Source: Rhyacophila brunnea
Taxonomy: Eukaryota; Arthropoda; Insecta; Trichoptera; Rhyacophilidae
NCBI GenBank assembly: GCA_022495005.1
Contig: JAGYXB010000283.1
Coordinates: forward strand, 233,501-297,500
Direction: 5' to 3'
DNA: 64,000 nt
The position numbers and the translations under genes were made by a program. Positions 1 to 10,852 of this stretch are shown here, piece after piece. Every line of letters begins with the position of its first letter. The stretch's first letter is position 1. The notes under the pieces are model-generated. The model saw only the letters and a program-made list of their open reading frames with translations. It had not been told where the DNA came from and did not search any database.

Positions 1-880
1 ACCCACGCGTCTTCATTTTGCGCGTCTAGCGGAGGGGCGGTAAGGTTTCAGTAGAGGGTGAAGTAGTGTGTGGACTATTTTAATTATTCATCTTCGGATT
101 TTGAAACATATCGATATTAAAAATAATATATCTATTATTAAACACAGTAGTTATTGACCTTCTAACTGTTATTAACAACGGCAGTTTAGTTTTCCACCTT
201 GGAGAATGAACAACTTAATACTCTCAATATCTCTTAAACTTTTAAAAGTCACAATAATTGAACGTCGCTTTTAAATTAAATAAAAAATTCCCGTTACGGC
301 CATCTTTTAAAAAATGGCAAAGATCGGATAAATTCGCTTCAGAAAAATTAGCCGGAAAAGAGAAGGTTTATGCGTCGGTTACACGATCTGACTCGCAGAC
401 TTCGTGACGAACACCGTTCGTTGAGAGCAATCGTCAATCTTAAGTAGCAATTACGAGCAACGATTCAGGTACCGATTCGATCACCTCGGCGTTTATTTTG
501 TTTTATTCAAATTTGTTAGTGTTAGTCAGTAGGTAAACCAAAAGAAATATCGATTGGTTAACTGCTTGGTTGGTACAATAAGCAGTTTTCACTTAAGTTT
601 TCTAACTTCAAATTTCACTGCAAACTATTAGAAATTATTGTATTTGGATAAGTTAAAGTTGCTTATTATATTATTTACTGGTATATTATTGTCTTTTAAA
701 ATAATTAATAAAGTCATACGACTATCGTTAGATATGAAAATATTATACTTACTTTATTGGACATGACATGCAATCATTTCCGTAATCATTTCATTGGATC
801 GGGCTATAAATTACGATTACATCCATCTACTTTATATGCATCACATGATATTTGTGGTCAAAATATTCGATCTGCACAGC
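1..880. other. unassigned AT-rich DNA
   Basis: No gene is recognisable. Bases 360-500 are clearly richer in G+C than their surroundings and are followed by a TTAGTCAGTAGGTAAA stretch, which resembles an initiator and a splice donor. That would fit a non-coding first exon on the plus strand, but there is no supporting reading frame. Confidence 0.3.
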
Positions 881-889
881 TTTCTATTC

Positions 890-1477
890 GTAATTTTTAA
901 AAAAAATCGAGGAAATACTAATGTTTGTAATAATAAAAATGCAACCCGTCAAAAACGTAAACATACTGCTGAAAATATCGATGTCGTTTTTAAGAACGAG
1001 GGTTTCTTATGGAATATTCTTCATATAGATTTACATTTTAAGGCGTATGCAATACAGTTAACATAATACATTTAGCCGTATACAGTAACTAAAAACAGAC
1101 CCATTATTTCATAAAAAAATCTTCAGTAAAAGCTTCCTTTTGGCTAAATTACTTCGTAAATAAGCACAATTGTCGCATTTGGAGTAATGAAAACCCACAT
1201 TTTATTCTTGAAACACCTTTATATCCTCAAAAATAACAGATCGGTATGGTTTATGGTCTGAAGGTGTAATATTTTTTGAAAATGAAAATAACAATGCAGT
1301 TACTCTCAATAGAAAACGCTACAGAAATATGATTACTGATTTTTTCTGGCTTAAATTAGATGATTTTGATCTGGACGATGTGTGCTTCCAACAAGATGGT
1401 CCAACATGTCACTTATTTGATAAGTTCTTAGATGCCGCCGCCAACATATTGCCGCCTTGCCGAGTAGATGAATGAAA
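890..1477 (+). pseudogene. mariner-like (IS630/Tc1-mariner) transposase relic
   Basis: Broken DDE transposase. The upstream part, about 905-1063, reads NIDVVFKNEGFLWNILHIDL then HFKAYAIQLT before a stop. It resembles the segment of Tc1/mariner-like proteins joining the helix-turn-helix domains to the catalytic domain. A second open stretch without an ATG, about 1129-1475, contains FWLNYFVNKHNCRIWSNENP, FFENENNNAVTL and CFQQDGPTCH. The QQDG aspartate fits the second catalytic position of this superfamily. The DNA between the two parts is frameshifted or mutated, the end carrying the third acidic residue is missing, and no flanking inverted repeats were seen. It differs from the three mariners later in the window and is much older. 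Family membership is inferred from motif order only. Confidence 0.65.
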
Positions 1478-1534
1478 ATTATGTCCTGACTAAACATTAA
1501 ACATATCGGTGTGTGTACTTATACACGTACGTTA

Positions 1535-1972
1535 GAAGTTATACTTTTTTGTCGTAACAAAACAAAAACAAAACTTGTGACTAGATTCTTCGACTAGCTC
1601 TTAATTATCTTATTAAATTGCACACTCGAGAAAAAGGGCCGCTTATTGAAGCGCTGTTGGTTTATTTCTATACACTTTAACTTATATTAGTAAATTATAT
1701 AATTATTTCTCGTTGGTTTTATTTTTAAAGAAATAACTGTCACTCTGACGTTTAATAGTTTGCTTACGTAAGGAATTGCAAATGGCCGACAATAATAAGT
1801 TCGTTGCCCAGGCAACGGAATAATTCTACTACCAAACTTGCGTTTGTATACAGCCGACTGATTCACAGCTAACTTTTATACTGTGTAATACTGTCGGGCA
1901 TTTTCGTAACGGTATGTGCGCGCAGCTCTCAATTTCACTCTCTACCAAATACCCCAAAATAAGTATAACTTC
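1535..1972. mobile_element. MITE with GAAGTTATACTT ends, copy 1
   Basis: Starts GAAGTTATACTT and ends AAGTATAACTTC, so the ends are inverted copies. A second copy with the same ends and the same adjoining AACAAAAC-type sequence lies at 57846-58552. No coding capacity. The interior is about 440 bp here and 707 bp in the other copy, so one has an internal deletion or insertion. The open frame at 1829-2263 overlaps this element and is taken as chance. Confidence 0.5.
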
Positions 1973-4589
1973 AAAAAAAGAATCTCGACTGACGCTTATC
2001 GGGCAGCTATAGAGTGTGCGAGTATGTTTGTGTAATTTGGATAATAGGAACTCGAAATAAATGGCAGAATTTCGGGTGAAATAACTTACATATCCCTGGA
2101 GGAAAGCAGTGCGGCCCATAAATCGATAGGGTAATGTTCCGTGATTGAGGCAATTGGGACGTCCGAGGCTATGCCAGGCACTACTTCTATAATCTGTACG
2201 AAGCATTACTATGCTGTATAGCCATTTGCATTGGGGTGGGGCTCGCTGCCACTGGTCTACCATAAAACATTATTATATCTGGTCAGTTATGCCATACTTA
2301 TGGGAAACGATAACATTTCGAGCTTACGATTTATGTATAACATTATTATTATTTTGGTAAGTATTTTTTTTATATATTTGGCCAGTACACAATATTTAGG
2401 ATATAGAGATAAGGTCGTCTTGCTTGGATGTTGAGAAAGGTGTGTTTATTGGTCAGTACAAGAATACAATATTAAAGATGACAATGTGAGATTATAATCG
2501 CGGATACGGATGTATTGTTGAGATCGATGTGATCAAAACATTGATTATATTATTAAACTGAGAGACTTGGTTTGAGTGGAATGACGGTTGGCTACGTTGA
2601 GTGAAAGATTCATAATGATAGTAGTGCGTCGCGTGACGGACTCGACGAGTGAGTGAGGATTCATGGATTGTTCTTCTAATTTATACAAGTACATAATATA
2701 TTACAAGAAAAATATTGTCGCAGTTAACAAATCATAGCAGACATTGTGGAAACTCTGACGATCATTATCGCTCTATTATTTTATTTTGACAACAAAAGAT
2801 TCATATAAAAGTGTGTCACTCATTTAATGCTGAGTGGTATGATTGCTACAAATATAAATATTTTGAACAACCCAAATACTGACCTCGCCAAACCAACCCG
2901 TTTCACACCGCATTCGGTCTTAATCGAGCGTATCCCGAGGTCCTATGTTTGGGTGAAGTATCAGTAGTTTTTTTTACGCCTGGTAATATCTCAGGAGCAG
3001 ATACACAAGACTGAGGTCGACACTCTCTCAAGTGAGAATTGACAGAGTTTACTGATTGACGTAATTTAATAAAAGTGCCGTGGGAGGTGGATATTACTTG
3101 GAAGGGGTTCTATTTTGAAAAATATATCCAAAATATTTGTTAATGATTTTGAAGGCGGAAGGTGGTGGGGATCAGAAAATCATTTTAGTCCATTCATACA
3201 AATGATTTTGTATACTTAATACATCAAAATCTTAAATTATTATATTTAATGTAGGTAATAAACTTTTCAAACCAAAGTTTTCGAGTAAAAAAATATTTAG
3301 AAAGAAACTCCCTTTGGACTTGCGACACTTTGGAAAGTTTTTAGGTGTTTTAATGTTTGACTGATCTCGAAGAAATTGCGAGATGGGTGTAGCTAATAAT
3401 TTAATCTTTTGTCCTAAAATACATTTAAAGCTTCATTTTCATATATAATTATGCTCGGTTTATAAAGAGAGGTTTCTTCAATTTTTGTTTTATTAACTCA
3501 TATAGCGGCAGGGTATCAGCGACAGAATAAAGATAACATCTTTCATTTACAACGTTTTATTTCCACGCCTGATAATGATATTGTATCTTATCTAACAGTC
3601 ATTATCTAAAGAATAAGAAGAAAAGGTTTAATTGCATGGATTATTTATTTAACTATAGTTATGTACGCGGTGTTACTAAATATTGGCTAGTGGTAATACG
3701 TATTTTTAATTATCATAATATATATATTATATTATATTTGCACTTTAAAAAAGAACGCGAGAGAATGGAGTGACGGTACCTCATTGCCAAGTTGGTTAGC
3801 AAATATTTTGAGAGGGTTATTATATAATGAAAACACTATATTTGATGGCGTCGTCTTGGCTTATTGAATCATTTAACTTAATAAAATATATATAAATGAT
3901 TGAGTTCTACAGATTGCGATAATTAATTATTTATCCCTGCGGGCGGACGTATATATCCGAACCAAACCGCGAATGAAGGGGTGTCTAACTGTCTTAGGAA
4001 AAGAAAGTTAGTCTCTTTAACATTAAATGAATAAAGACAGCTTGCTCGTTGCAAGGACAAAAATGTATTATTATGTTAAAGAGAGAAAGCGTGTTACCAG
4101 GTATAAACCTACCCATAAATAACAAATTACTGCTGGCACGTTAAAATGAATTACAAAAAAATATTACATATTTATAAATAGGCTAAAACTGAAATTATAC
4201 TGTCGGCAGCTTACATTAATATGTACACGTAAGTAACCAATAAAAAAGGTTTTGAATAACCTAATGCAAATTCTGATTAATCCAGTAAATTTAAATGCGA
4301 AGGCAAAACATGCCAAGCATTTTCGGACAGTTAATATTATATGGATAGAATAATTAGGTGTAGGCACTTGCATTGTACAGTGTATAAGATGTAATTATTG
4401 AAAATCTTTGTATGCATAATATCGAAGCGTAAGACAATCGTTTCTTATACAAAGATATAAATAAAAGAGATTTCAAGCTATGCACATTTTAATCTTTAAA
4501 AAATGGATGTTTTTTTAATAATTATACGATGGATTAATTCAAAAATATATTCGCTGCATTAGGAAAAACTAGTTATAATAGTAAATATA
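1973..4589. other. unassigned AT-rich DNA
   Basis: About 2.6 kb in which no gene or clear repeat family was recognised. A weak inverted pair (CCCAAATACTGACCTCG near 2871 and CGAGGTCCTATGTTTGGG near 2936) is the only local structure seen. Open frames here are short, poor in coding-like composition and unsupported. Confidence 0.4.
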
Positions 4590-5035
4590 AATAATTACAA
4601 GATAAAAATAACTTTTTAAATACAACGTTTTTAAATTTTCTGTTGAATTATTATGCTCAATATGCTCAAACTTGTACTTGATATGAAGTAAATAAAAAAC
4701 AAACAAACAAATATAGAATACTGAAATGTCATTTTGATTTCCATTGTAACGCACGTATATATTAATAATTTAGTTGCTAGGACCGCCCTCTTAGCAACCG
4801 ATAATAGTGGATTGGATTACGGATTTCTTCCGAAATAACTTTTCATACAATTCAATTCTACTTAAAGATGTCTAAAAGTATTAAAAGAATTCATTGGCAT
4901 CGTGTTCTGATATATTCTAAAAGTTACAAATGTCTAGCTAGTCAGGAAGTTAGTTAAAAATCGATTGCAAGATTTGTACTGGATAAACAACCACCGGACA
5001 AATAAGAATTCGAGTTAATAAAAACGTTGTAAAAT
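4590..5035 (-). mobile_element. family F MITE, copy 1
   Basis: One of seven copies of a 420-510 bp non-coding repeat. Read on its minus strand it begins TACAACGTTTTTA, runs through TTGTCCGGTGGTTG and the central GTTGCTA...TAGCAAC hairpin, then GTTAC(A/T)ATGGAAATC, and finishes TAAAAACGTTGTA plus an AT tail ending CTTGTAATTATT. The inner inverted pair ACAACGTTTTT/AAAAACGTTGT marks the ends of the conserved core. Confidence 0.7.
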
Positions 5036-5394
5036 ACGATATTATGTAATGGTATTTAATAATAAAATGGGGTCTTTTAGCGAAAAATGCTGTTTCACAC
5101 AGGTATGTTGTCGCAAAAGGAATTATGATCAATGTTGCTTTCGCGATTGACTGATATTCTTGATGTCGACTTATCTAAAATTCTGCAAGACTTCTTTCAT
5201 TAAATTCGACTTCAAGGGAATTATCTGATCTAATATCAATAATGTTTTCTTGAGCTACCCACGTTATATTATAATCATATTTTAAAGATTTAGTAAATAG
5301 TGTTCTTATGCAACTGTAATTTTTGTCTTCATTTAAGTTTGGAAAATATTTGTTGAAATACTGAAATATTTCGCGGCTCCCTTGCAGAGCTCCA
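5036..5394. other. unassigned DNA
   Basis: No recognisable gene or repeat. The minus-strand frame covering 5175-5507 runs into the inverted module that follows and shows no known motif. Confidence 0.35.
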
Positions 5395-5660
5395 CGCCCC
5401 CCTAGAGGCGGCCATATACGTACAGTTTTCGTAAGAGGTTGAACATGCCAGTTAATACGTAATGGCGGCCATACAGTTATCTTTGGTAGATAATCTGCTG
5501 CGCCCATAGACGGACAGTTTTCAACCTGTCAGATGTGTGCCATGTTCAAACTGCCAGCGACCCCCCACTCCCGTGTTTTTGTAAAACTGTTAGAATTTCA
5601 ACTCACCGAAAGTTTTCGGGTGACGTTACGTCGCTATAGGATTTGTTTCCCGAATAAACC
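5395..5660 (-). repeat. left arm of a composite inverted repeat
   Basis: Two blocks here recur inverted about 2 kb away. The block at 5405-5455 (AACTGTACGTATATGGCCGC type) matches 7772-7825, and the block at about 5630-5654 matches 7482-7506 (ATTCGGGAAACAAATCC type). Spacing between the two blocks is about 175 bp on this side and about 265 bp on the other, so the arms have since gained or lost DNA. A weaker third form of the first block lies at 5505-5545. Confidence 0.6.
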
Positions 5661-6139
5661 AAATGTCAATTTTTCAGGAGACGAAAAACAAATTTCATTG
5701 TCGTATATTGAAATATCAGTAGATGTATCAATCATTCTTTCTACACTGTATTATTGCAACATTATCTAAGAATAGATTCCAAGAATAATATACTGGTATA
5801 AATCAGTAAACGCACAGAAAATGCGTTTTATTTAGAAGTACTCGTTGTGGATATTCGGGAAATTTTTAGCGCTCTCTCAGAATAATGGATATTCGGGACA
5901 AAACATGGACGTTCGGGACTTAAGACCGTAGCGTATTGCTGCACGGCCCACGGATTACTGAGTGGTTAAAAAGTACGCACCTCAAATGTTATATTTATTT
6001 ACACGATAATTGGTAATGATTACTTTTACTATTTAAATACCTAATGATCGTAATAACCCAAGTTCGTAGGTAATAATAACATGCGGCATTCGCTTTTTTC
6101 GGTTTTTTTCGTAATAAGTAATAAAATAGTTTTTAATAA

Positions 6140-6575
6140 TTTTTTTTTTTATTCAACGAATAATTCACAAGATTTAAGAATGTACCATTCTAATTATTGA
6201 ACATACATAATTTTGAAAATCACTTCTGAGAAAATATATTAAAACCAATAGAAAAAATCTTTTTGAAAAAAGTAAGACACCCGGCAGGAATCGTCCCTGC
6301 ATCTCCTGGGTTTACGACCAAGTCCACGAATTATCCACTATGCTACGAGGTGACATACTTATGACGACAAACTTTAACTATTGGCCTGTTAATACCTGCT
6401 CATCAGTATTCTTCAAAATCAAGCGACTATTGGCGATCGGTTTTTGTTTATTAAATAAAAGTAGGTATCTACTACTTCAATTACTAACCGACGTCACGTA
6501 TTTCTCCAATATTTTATGATGGTACTTACTCGTACTTGCTAACAATTTTATATTAATACTTTTTCAAAAAAAAAA
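6140..6575 (-). mobile_element. long tRNA-derived SINE-like repeat S1, copy 1
   Basis: On the minus strand a tRNA-like stretch (6358-6279) has an A-box-like TAGCATAGTGG and a B-box-like GACGATTCC. It is followed by a body ending TTATTCGTTGAATAAAAA, next to a poly-T run on the plus strand, which is the A tail. Similarity to copy 2 (24905-25275) also continues upstream of the tRNA-like part, to about 6575, so the conserved unit is about 430 bp with the tRNA-like part in its middle. The tRNA-like part is not a working tRNA because its ends do not pair. Confidence 0.55.
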
Positions 6576-7480
6576 AAAAAACTATGTATATATATCTGTA
6601 TATTATTATACCTATATATTTCTATAATTAACAATTAAACTTATTACAAACCACCAAATAAATATTATATATTTACTATTGGAATGACAACATAAAATAA
6701 TAGCATCTATAAATTAATTACCATTGGCTGCTAATATTAGGTAGGTACCAATATCCTAAGTATATAATATTCACCAAATAAATAGTTACTAACATACATA
6801 TTAAATTAAATTAACTATCAGCGCATTCAAAAATAAATCATAGCATCGCCTTTATTTTCATAGAAATACGTAGATTAAAAGTAAAATAAAGACAAACAAT
6901 GTTTGATTAATAATAATTTGAAATAATAATTATTTTTTACGTCATAGTAGTTGCCGGGTCATACTGTAGAATTCATATAACCATTGGGATTTTGTGTCAT
7001 TTATCAAAACAAAATGCAGTTATTTAGGTTAAAATACTCACTTCCATAACTTTACTATAAGTTCAGGGCAAACTGGTGATGTAACAGCTATAAACGATCT
7101 CTTCAAATTAGATGAATTCACTATTAAAACAATAGTAACTTTAAAAACAATATCAATAAGACGAAATTTGAAAGAGGATTCCAGACGGCCGAAAAATATG
7201 AAAGTGGGCGTGATTGTTTTAGAGCTAGACAGCGTGAATGTGGGAGCGAGATGCACGGCGTCAGCGCGGTTTGATTGGCTAAAAGTCATATTCGGGAAAT
7301 AAAAACTCAGACATTCGGGAGAACAACACGGAGTAATTGTAACTTAACATGGCGTATTCGGGTTTTTCAAAAAAATATCTCTGTTCCTAGATAAAAAAAT
7401 ATTTTTTTTATAAATGATTTCGGTAGAGTTCGATAAAAGAAATTGAACTGCATTAAAATGTCGATTTCGACAAAAATGGA
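6576..7480. other. unassigned AT-rich DNA inside the inverted-repeat region
   Basis: Mostly low-complexity AT-rich sequence with short tandem TA stretches. The minus-strand frame at 7038-7289 has no recognisable motif. Apart from the ATTCGGG words at its right end nothing is evident. Confidence 0.35.
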
Positions 7481-7481
7481 T

Positions 7482-7826
7482 ATTCGGGAAACAAATCCTA
7501 TAGCGACGGTTAGCTAGCTGTGTCGTAAAGTAGGAGTAGCTGGCGCGATTTGGCGGCAAATTTTGACAGTTCTGTCATAATCTTCTAAGTTCGTTCGATA
7601 AGAAGTATATTATTTTTGTTGCGTATTTTTTTGCTACTCATATTATATAATTACGAATATTGTGAAGTAGTGTCAAATAGGTTTTTTTATAGTTGCCCTT
7701 ACGATGAAAAATGGCAATAGTAATAAAAATATATACATTTTGGATGTAACAAAATACGATGTTCTTATACATATTAACTGGCATGTTCAACCTCTTACGA
7801 AAACTGTACGTATATGGCCGCCTAAT
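7482..7826 (+). repeat. right arm of the composite inverted repeat
   Basis: Contains inverted counterparts of the two blocks at 5405-5455 and 5630-5654. The outer block, 7772-7825, matches the reverse complement of 5405-5455 over about 50 bases almost without change, so duplication or transposition here is more recent than the general decay of the region. Confidence 0.6.
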
Positions 7827-8221
7827 GTTGATGTAAAATAAATCTAGATAAAAGAAATATGTACGTAAATTTAGTATTATGCTAATGTTTAAATATGTCT
7901 GTACCAAATTAATATATATTATTCAAAACCAATAAGTAAATTGTTTTGGTGATTGGATAAAACATATTACATAAATTTAATGTATATAACCCTGATAATA
8001 ATAAAACAATATGTATGTATTTTATCTTAATTACATTTTATTAAAACAACAATTAGTATACTATGAATAATTTATTCAAAATAAAAGAAAGTAATCATAA
8101 TAAATCTAACAAAATCAATATCATTCAATGTACCCTACTTAAAACTAATTTAACACTAGGTAGGTACCCCTGTGTATGATCTCCGCGAACATAACCTCCA
8201 CAGTTTTTGACACTTGATCTG

Positions 8222-8378
8222 CCACAGACAATAACTGTACGTATATGGGCACGTCTGTTGACAGTTCGACAGATTTAAATGGGGTAGTTAAACTGATCTG
8301 TGGTGTGGCCACTAACGTACAGTTATTGTCTGTGCCATGTTCAACCTGTTACGAGAACTGTCCGTCTATGGCCGCCTT
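8222..8378 (+). mobile_element. small hairpin MITE plus a third copy of the TGTTCAACCT module
   Basis: CACAGACAATAACTGTACGT at about 8222-8241 is exactly inverted at about 8312-8331, making a 110-bp hairpin. It runs directly into TGTTCAACCTGTTACGAGAACTGTCCGTCTATGGCCGCC, a diverged copy of the module at 5405-5455 and 7772-7825. The intervening 7827-8221 holds nothing recognisable. Confidence 0.55.
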
Positions 8379-8814
8379 AGGGGACCGCGCCTCCCAATTT
8401 GAGAAGTACCGCTCTAGTGTGTATATTGGAAATAGGTTTCAGAATAATGCGTCATATTAAATTTGCATCGGCTTTGCAATCAAGAATATTCTCGCAACCT
8501 ATTTTACCTACTAAGGACATAATAATTGGACCGGATAGGAGATAGGGTCGACTCAAACCATGTTTTACCAAAAGGACGCAACTCCTACTCGAATAACACT
8601 TTGGGTGCAAGCATTTTCTCTATACAACAACCCCGCTTAATGTCTCCTTCATTGTGTTTTTATTTTGCAGACCACATTAAACATGATTTAGGGATTTGAA
8701 CCCTTTGTAACTGCGTCCAGTCGTTTGGGGAGGGTTAACTGATCTCAATATGGAAACGTAGATGCGGCAGAAGGAATTTTACGCGTGACGATATTTTAGC
8801 TGAAGCTAATACCG

Positions 8815-8957
8815 GGTCCACACCGAAAACAAGTCGCGCGACAACTCGTTAAATTTTACGATAAGCATGATAATTATCGTAAAATTTATTAAGCAATTAT
8901 TATAATTATCGTAAAATTTAACGAGTTGTCGCGCGACTTGTTGCCGGTGTGGCCGCA
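8815..8957. mobile_element. hairpin MITE with about 50-bp arms
   Basis: The left arm starts GGGTCCACACCG and includes GTCGCGCGACAACTCG and TTAAATTTTACGATAA. The right arm repeats the same sequence inverted and ends CGGTGTGGCCGC. The arms are nearly perfect over about 50 bp with a 42-bp AT-rich loop. No coding capacity. Transcribed, it would form a long double-stranded RNA hairpin. Confidence 0.75.
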
Positions 8958-9026
8958 CTTTAATATTTACATGATTAAATTGATAAAGCTGACTGATTAA
9001 TCCAGGCCAAAATCGAGGCGTCAAAC

Positions 9027-9541
9027 TAGTTTTTTTACCACGTTTTTCTTAGCTCGTATTCTTGATTGTCCAGTACATTTTTTTTTGTTTGTCCAAGATT
9101 TGTATTGGACGATTGAAGATTTTTAACTAACTTTCCGACTAGCTAGATATTTGAAACTTTTAGAATACATCAGAACACGACGACAATGCATTCTTTTAAT
9201 ACGTTTAGCCATCTTTCAGCAGAATTGAATTCATTTTCAGTTAATTCTGTTTTGTATGGAAAGTAATTTCGGAAAAAATTAGTAAAAAGTAAAACACTAT
9301 TATTGGTTGCTAAGGGCATCCTAGCAACTAAATTATTGATATATACCTACGTGCGTTACTATAGAAATCAATATGAAATGTCAAAATGATATTTCAGTAA
9401 TCTATGTTTATTCAGTATTTCTATCAAGTAAAAAAAAAGTATTTATGAATACATAGAATTGTCAAGTTTATATGATTCAACAGAAAATTTAAAAACGTGG
9501 TAGGTATATAAAAAGTTCTTTTATCTTGTAATTATTTCAGA
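9027..9541 (+). mobile_element. family F MITE, copy 2
   Basis: Begins TACCACGTTTTT and ends AAAAACGTGGTA plus the family AT tail. The end bases differ from most other copies (ACAACG), but both ends changed together (ACCACG with CGTGGT), so the terminal inverted repeat stays paired. That suggests a subfamily spread with matching ends. Confidence 0.7.
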
Positions 9542-10085
9542 TTATTTTTCTATCAGAATCGAATACCTCCTCACACATTATGCTACTCTGATACTTTATC
9601 ATATATTGTGACAAATTTTGGTGTTAGGTACATTTCATTTATTTATACGAAATAGTGCTTTTACACCAAGGAAGTTTTGCTTTAAAAAAATAATATAATT
9701 CAAAACGTTCATGTTTTGCCTTATCTCTGTTGTATAAATACCCCAGAGAGGGGTTTACTAAATTTTTGGGCTTATTTTGTTTCGTATTATAGGGAGGCTT
9801 TGTCTGCATATGCGTGGATTATTACCGGCCGAAATATATTTAGATTGCAAATATATGGGCATGTTAATATTATTTATGAACGGGGTTTTTTAATATTCGC
9901 AATGGAAGCCATTTTGGCGGTTCCGTTTTGGTAAACCGCGCTAATTAAATTTCGAATTACGGTATTTTACAGATATACTCTAAATATATACACACGTGTG
10001 GAATTTACCCCTATTTGAATAAGCAAAAATATCACCAAAACGAATAAAATACTTTGCAGTAATAAGTGACAAGTTGTATAAGATA
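9542..10085. other. unassigned DNA
   Basis: No gene or repeat recognised. The frame at 9716-9934 shows no known motif. Confidence 0.35.
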
Positions 10086-10089
10086 ATTA

Positions 10090-10425
10090 ATATGTTTCGC
10101 AGACTTGGACGGTAAAGGAAAAAGAAAGTCACAGACTAGACATTTTTAAAATGTGGTGCTGAAGACAGAATATGCTGAGAATTCCGTAATCAGATAACTT
10201 CAGATTCTACTCGGTTTGCGTTTGCAGGTCGAATATCGGAGGAAGCGAGAAAAATTTCTCTCTGGCTGGACGGATCAAATAAAGAGTACCATTGGTATCA
10301 CATTGACGAAGGCTTTGAATGCCGATTGGGATGGAGCAAAGCCTTGGAGAAGGTTGTCAGACAGCCAAATCATCTGGGCCACGAGGTTCTGGCGAATAAT
10401 AGAATGGCATTGTTAATGAGTTTAA
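10090..10425 (+). pseudogene. RTE-type retrotransposon, decayed C-terminus of reverse transcriptase
   Basis: Reading across frames gives TWTVKEKESHRLDIFKMWC near 10100 and then, near 10240-10390, KFLSGWTDQIKSTIGITLTK followed by WDGAKPWRRL. This is the usual end of RTE-like ORF2 (ETWTL...FEMWC..., then GR..RWTDQIK...A..R..WRRL). Several stops and shifts separate the parts, so it is dead. It abuts family F copy 3. Confidence 0.6.
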
Positions 10426-10429
10426 TTTA

Positions 10430-10852
10430 ATTTTACCACATTTTTCTTAGCTCGTATTCTTGTTTGTCCGGTGATTGTTTATCCAGTACAAATCTTGCAA
10501 TCGATTTTTAACCAACTTACCGACTAGCTAGACATTTGAAACTTTTAGAATATATCAGAACACGATGCTAATGCATTTTTATAATACTTTTAGCAATCTT
10601 TAAGCAGTAATCCAATCCACTATTATTGGTTGCTAGGGGTCTGGGGTCCGAGCAATTAAATTATTAATATATATATATACGTTACTATGGAAATCAATAT
10701 GAAATGTCAAAATGACATTTCAGTATTATTTCTATCAAGTACAATTTTTTTTGGTCGTTTAAGCTAGTCAAGTCAAGTTTATATGATTCAACAGAAAATT
10801 TAAAAATGTTGTATTTAAAAATTTCATTTTACCTTGTAATAATTATTTAGTA
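10430..10852 (+). mobile_element. family F MITE, copy 3
   Basis: Starts TACCACATTTTTCTTAG and ends AAAAATGTTGTA plus the AT tail. It carries the central hairpin (GTTGCTAGGGG...) and the GTTACTATGGAAATC word. It is missing about 60 bp before the hairpin that copies 4 and 6 keep. Confidence 0.7.

Larger units (their letters stand above)
5850..7490. repeat. cluster of dispersed ATTCGGG motifs
   Basis: The word ATTCGGG or GTTCGGG, often within GGATATTCGGGAAA, occurs near 5854, 5890, 5911, 7290, 7314, 7356 and 7484, with an inverted copy at about 5650. Its occurrences group at the two ends of the inverted-repeat region, with an unrelated tRNA-derived repeat and AT-rich DNA between. No protein product is evident. 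Confidence 0.45.

Noticed and set aside
1829..2263. 144-codon minus-strand open frame
   Set aside because: Overlaps the MITE at 1535-1972, has no motif, signal or splice context, and its amino-acid pattern looks random.
8806..9024. 72-codon minus-strand frame
   Set aside because: Lies across the hairpin MITE at 8815-8957; the reading is a by-product of the palindrome.
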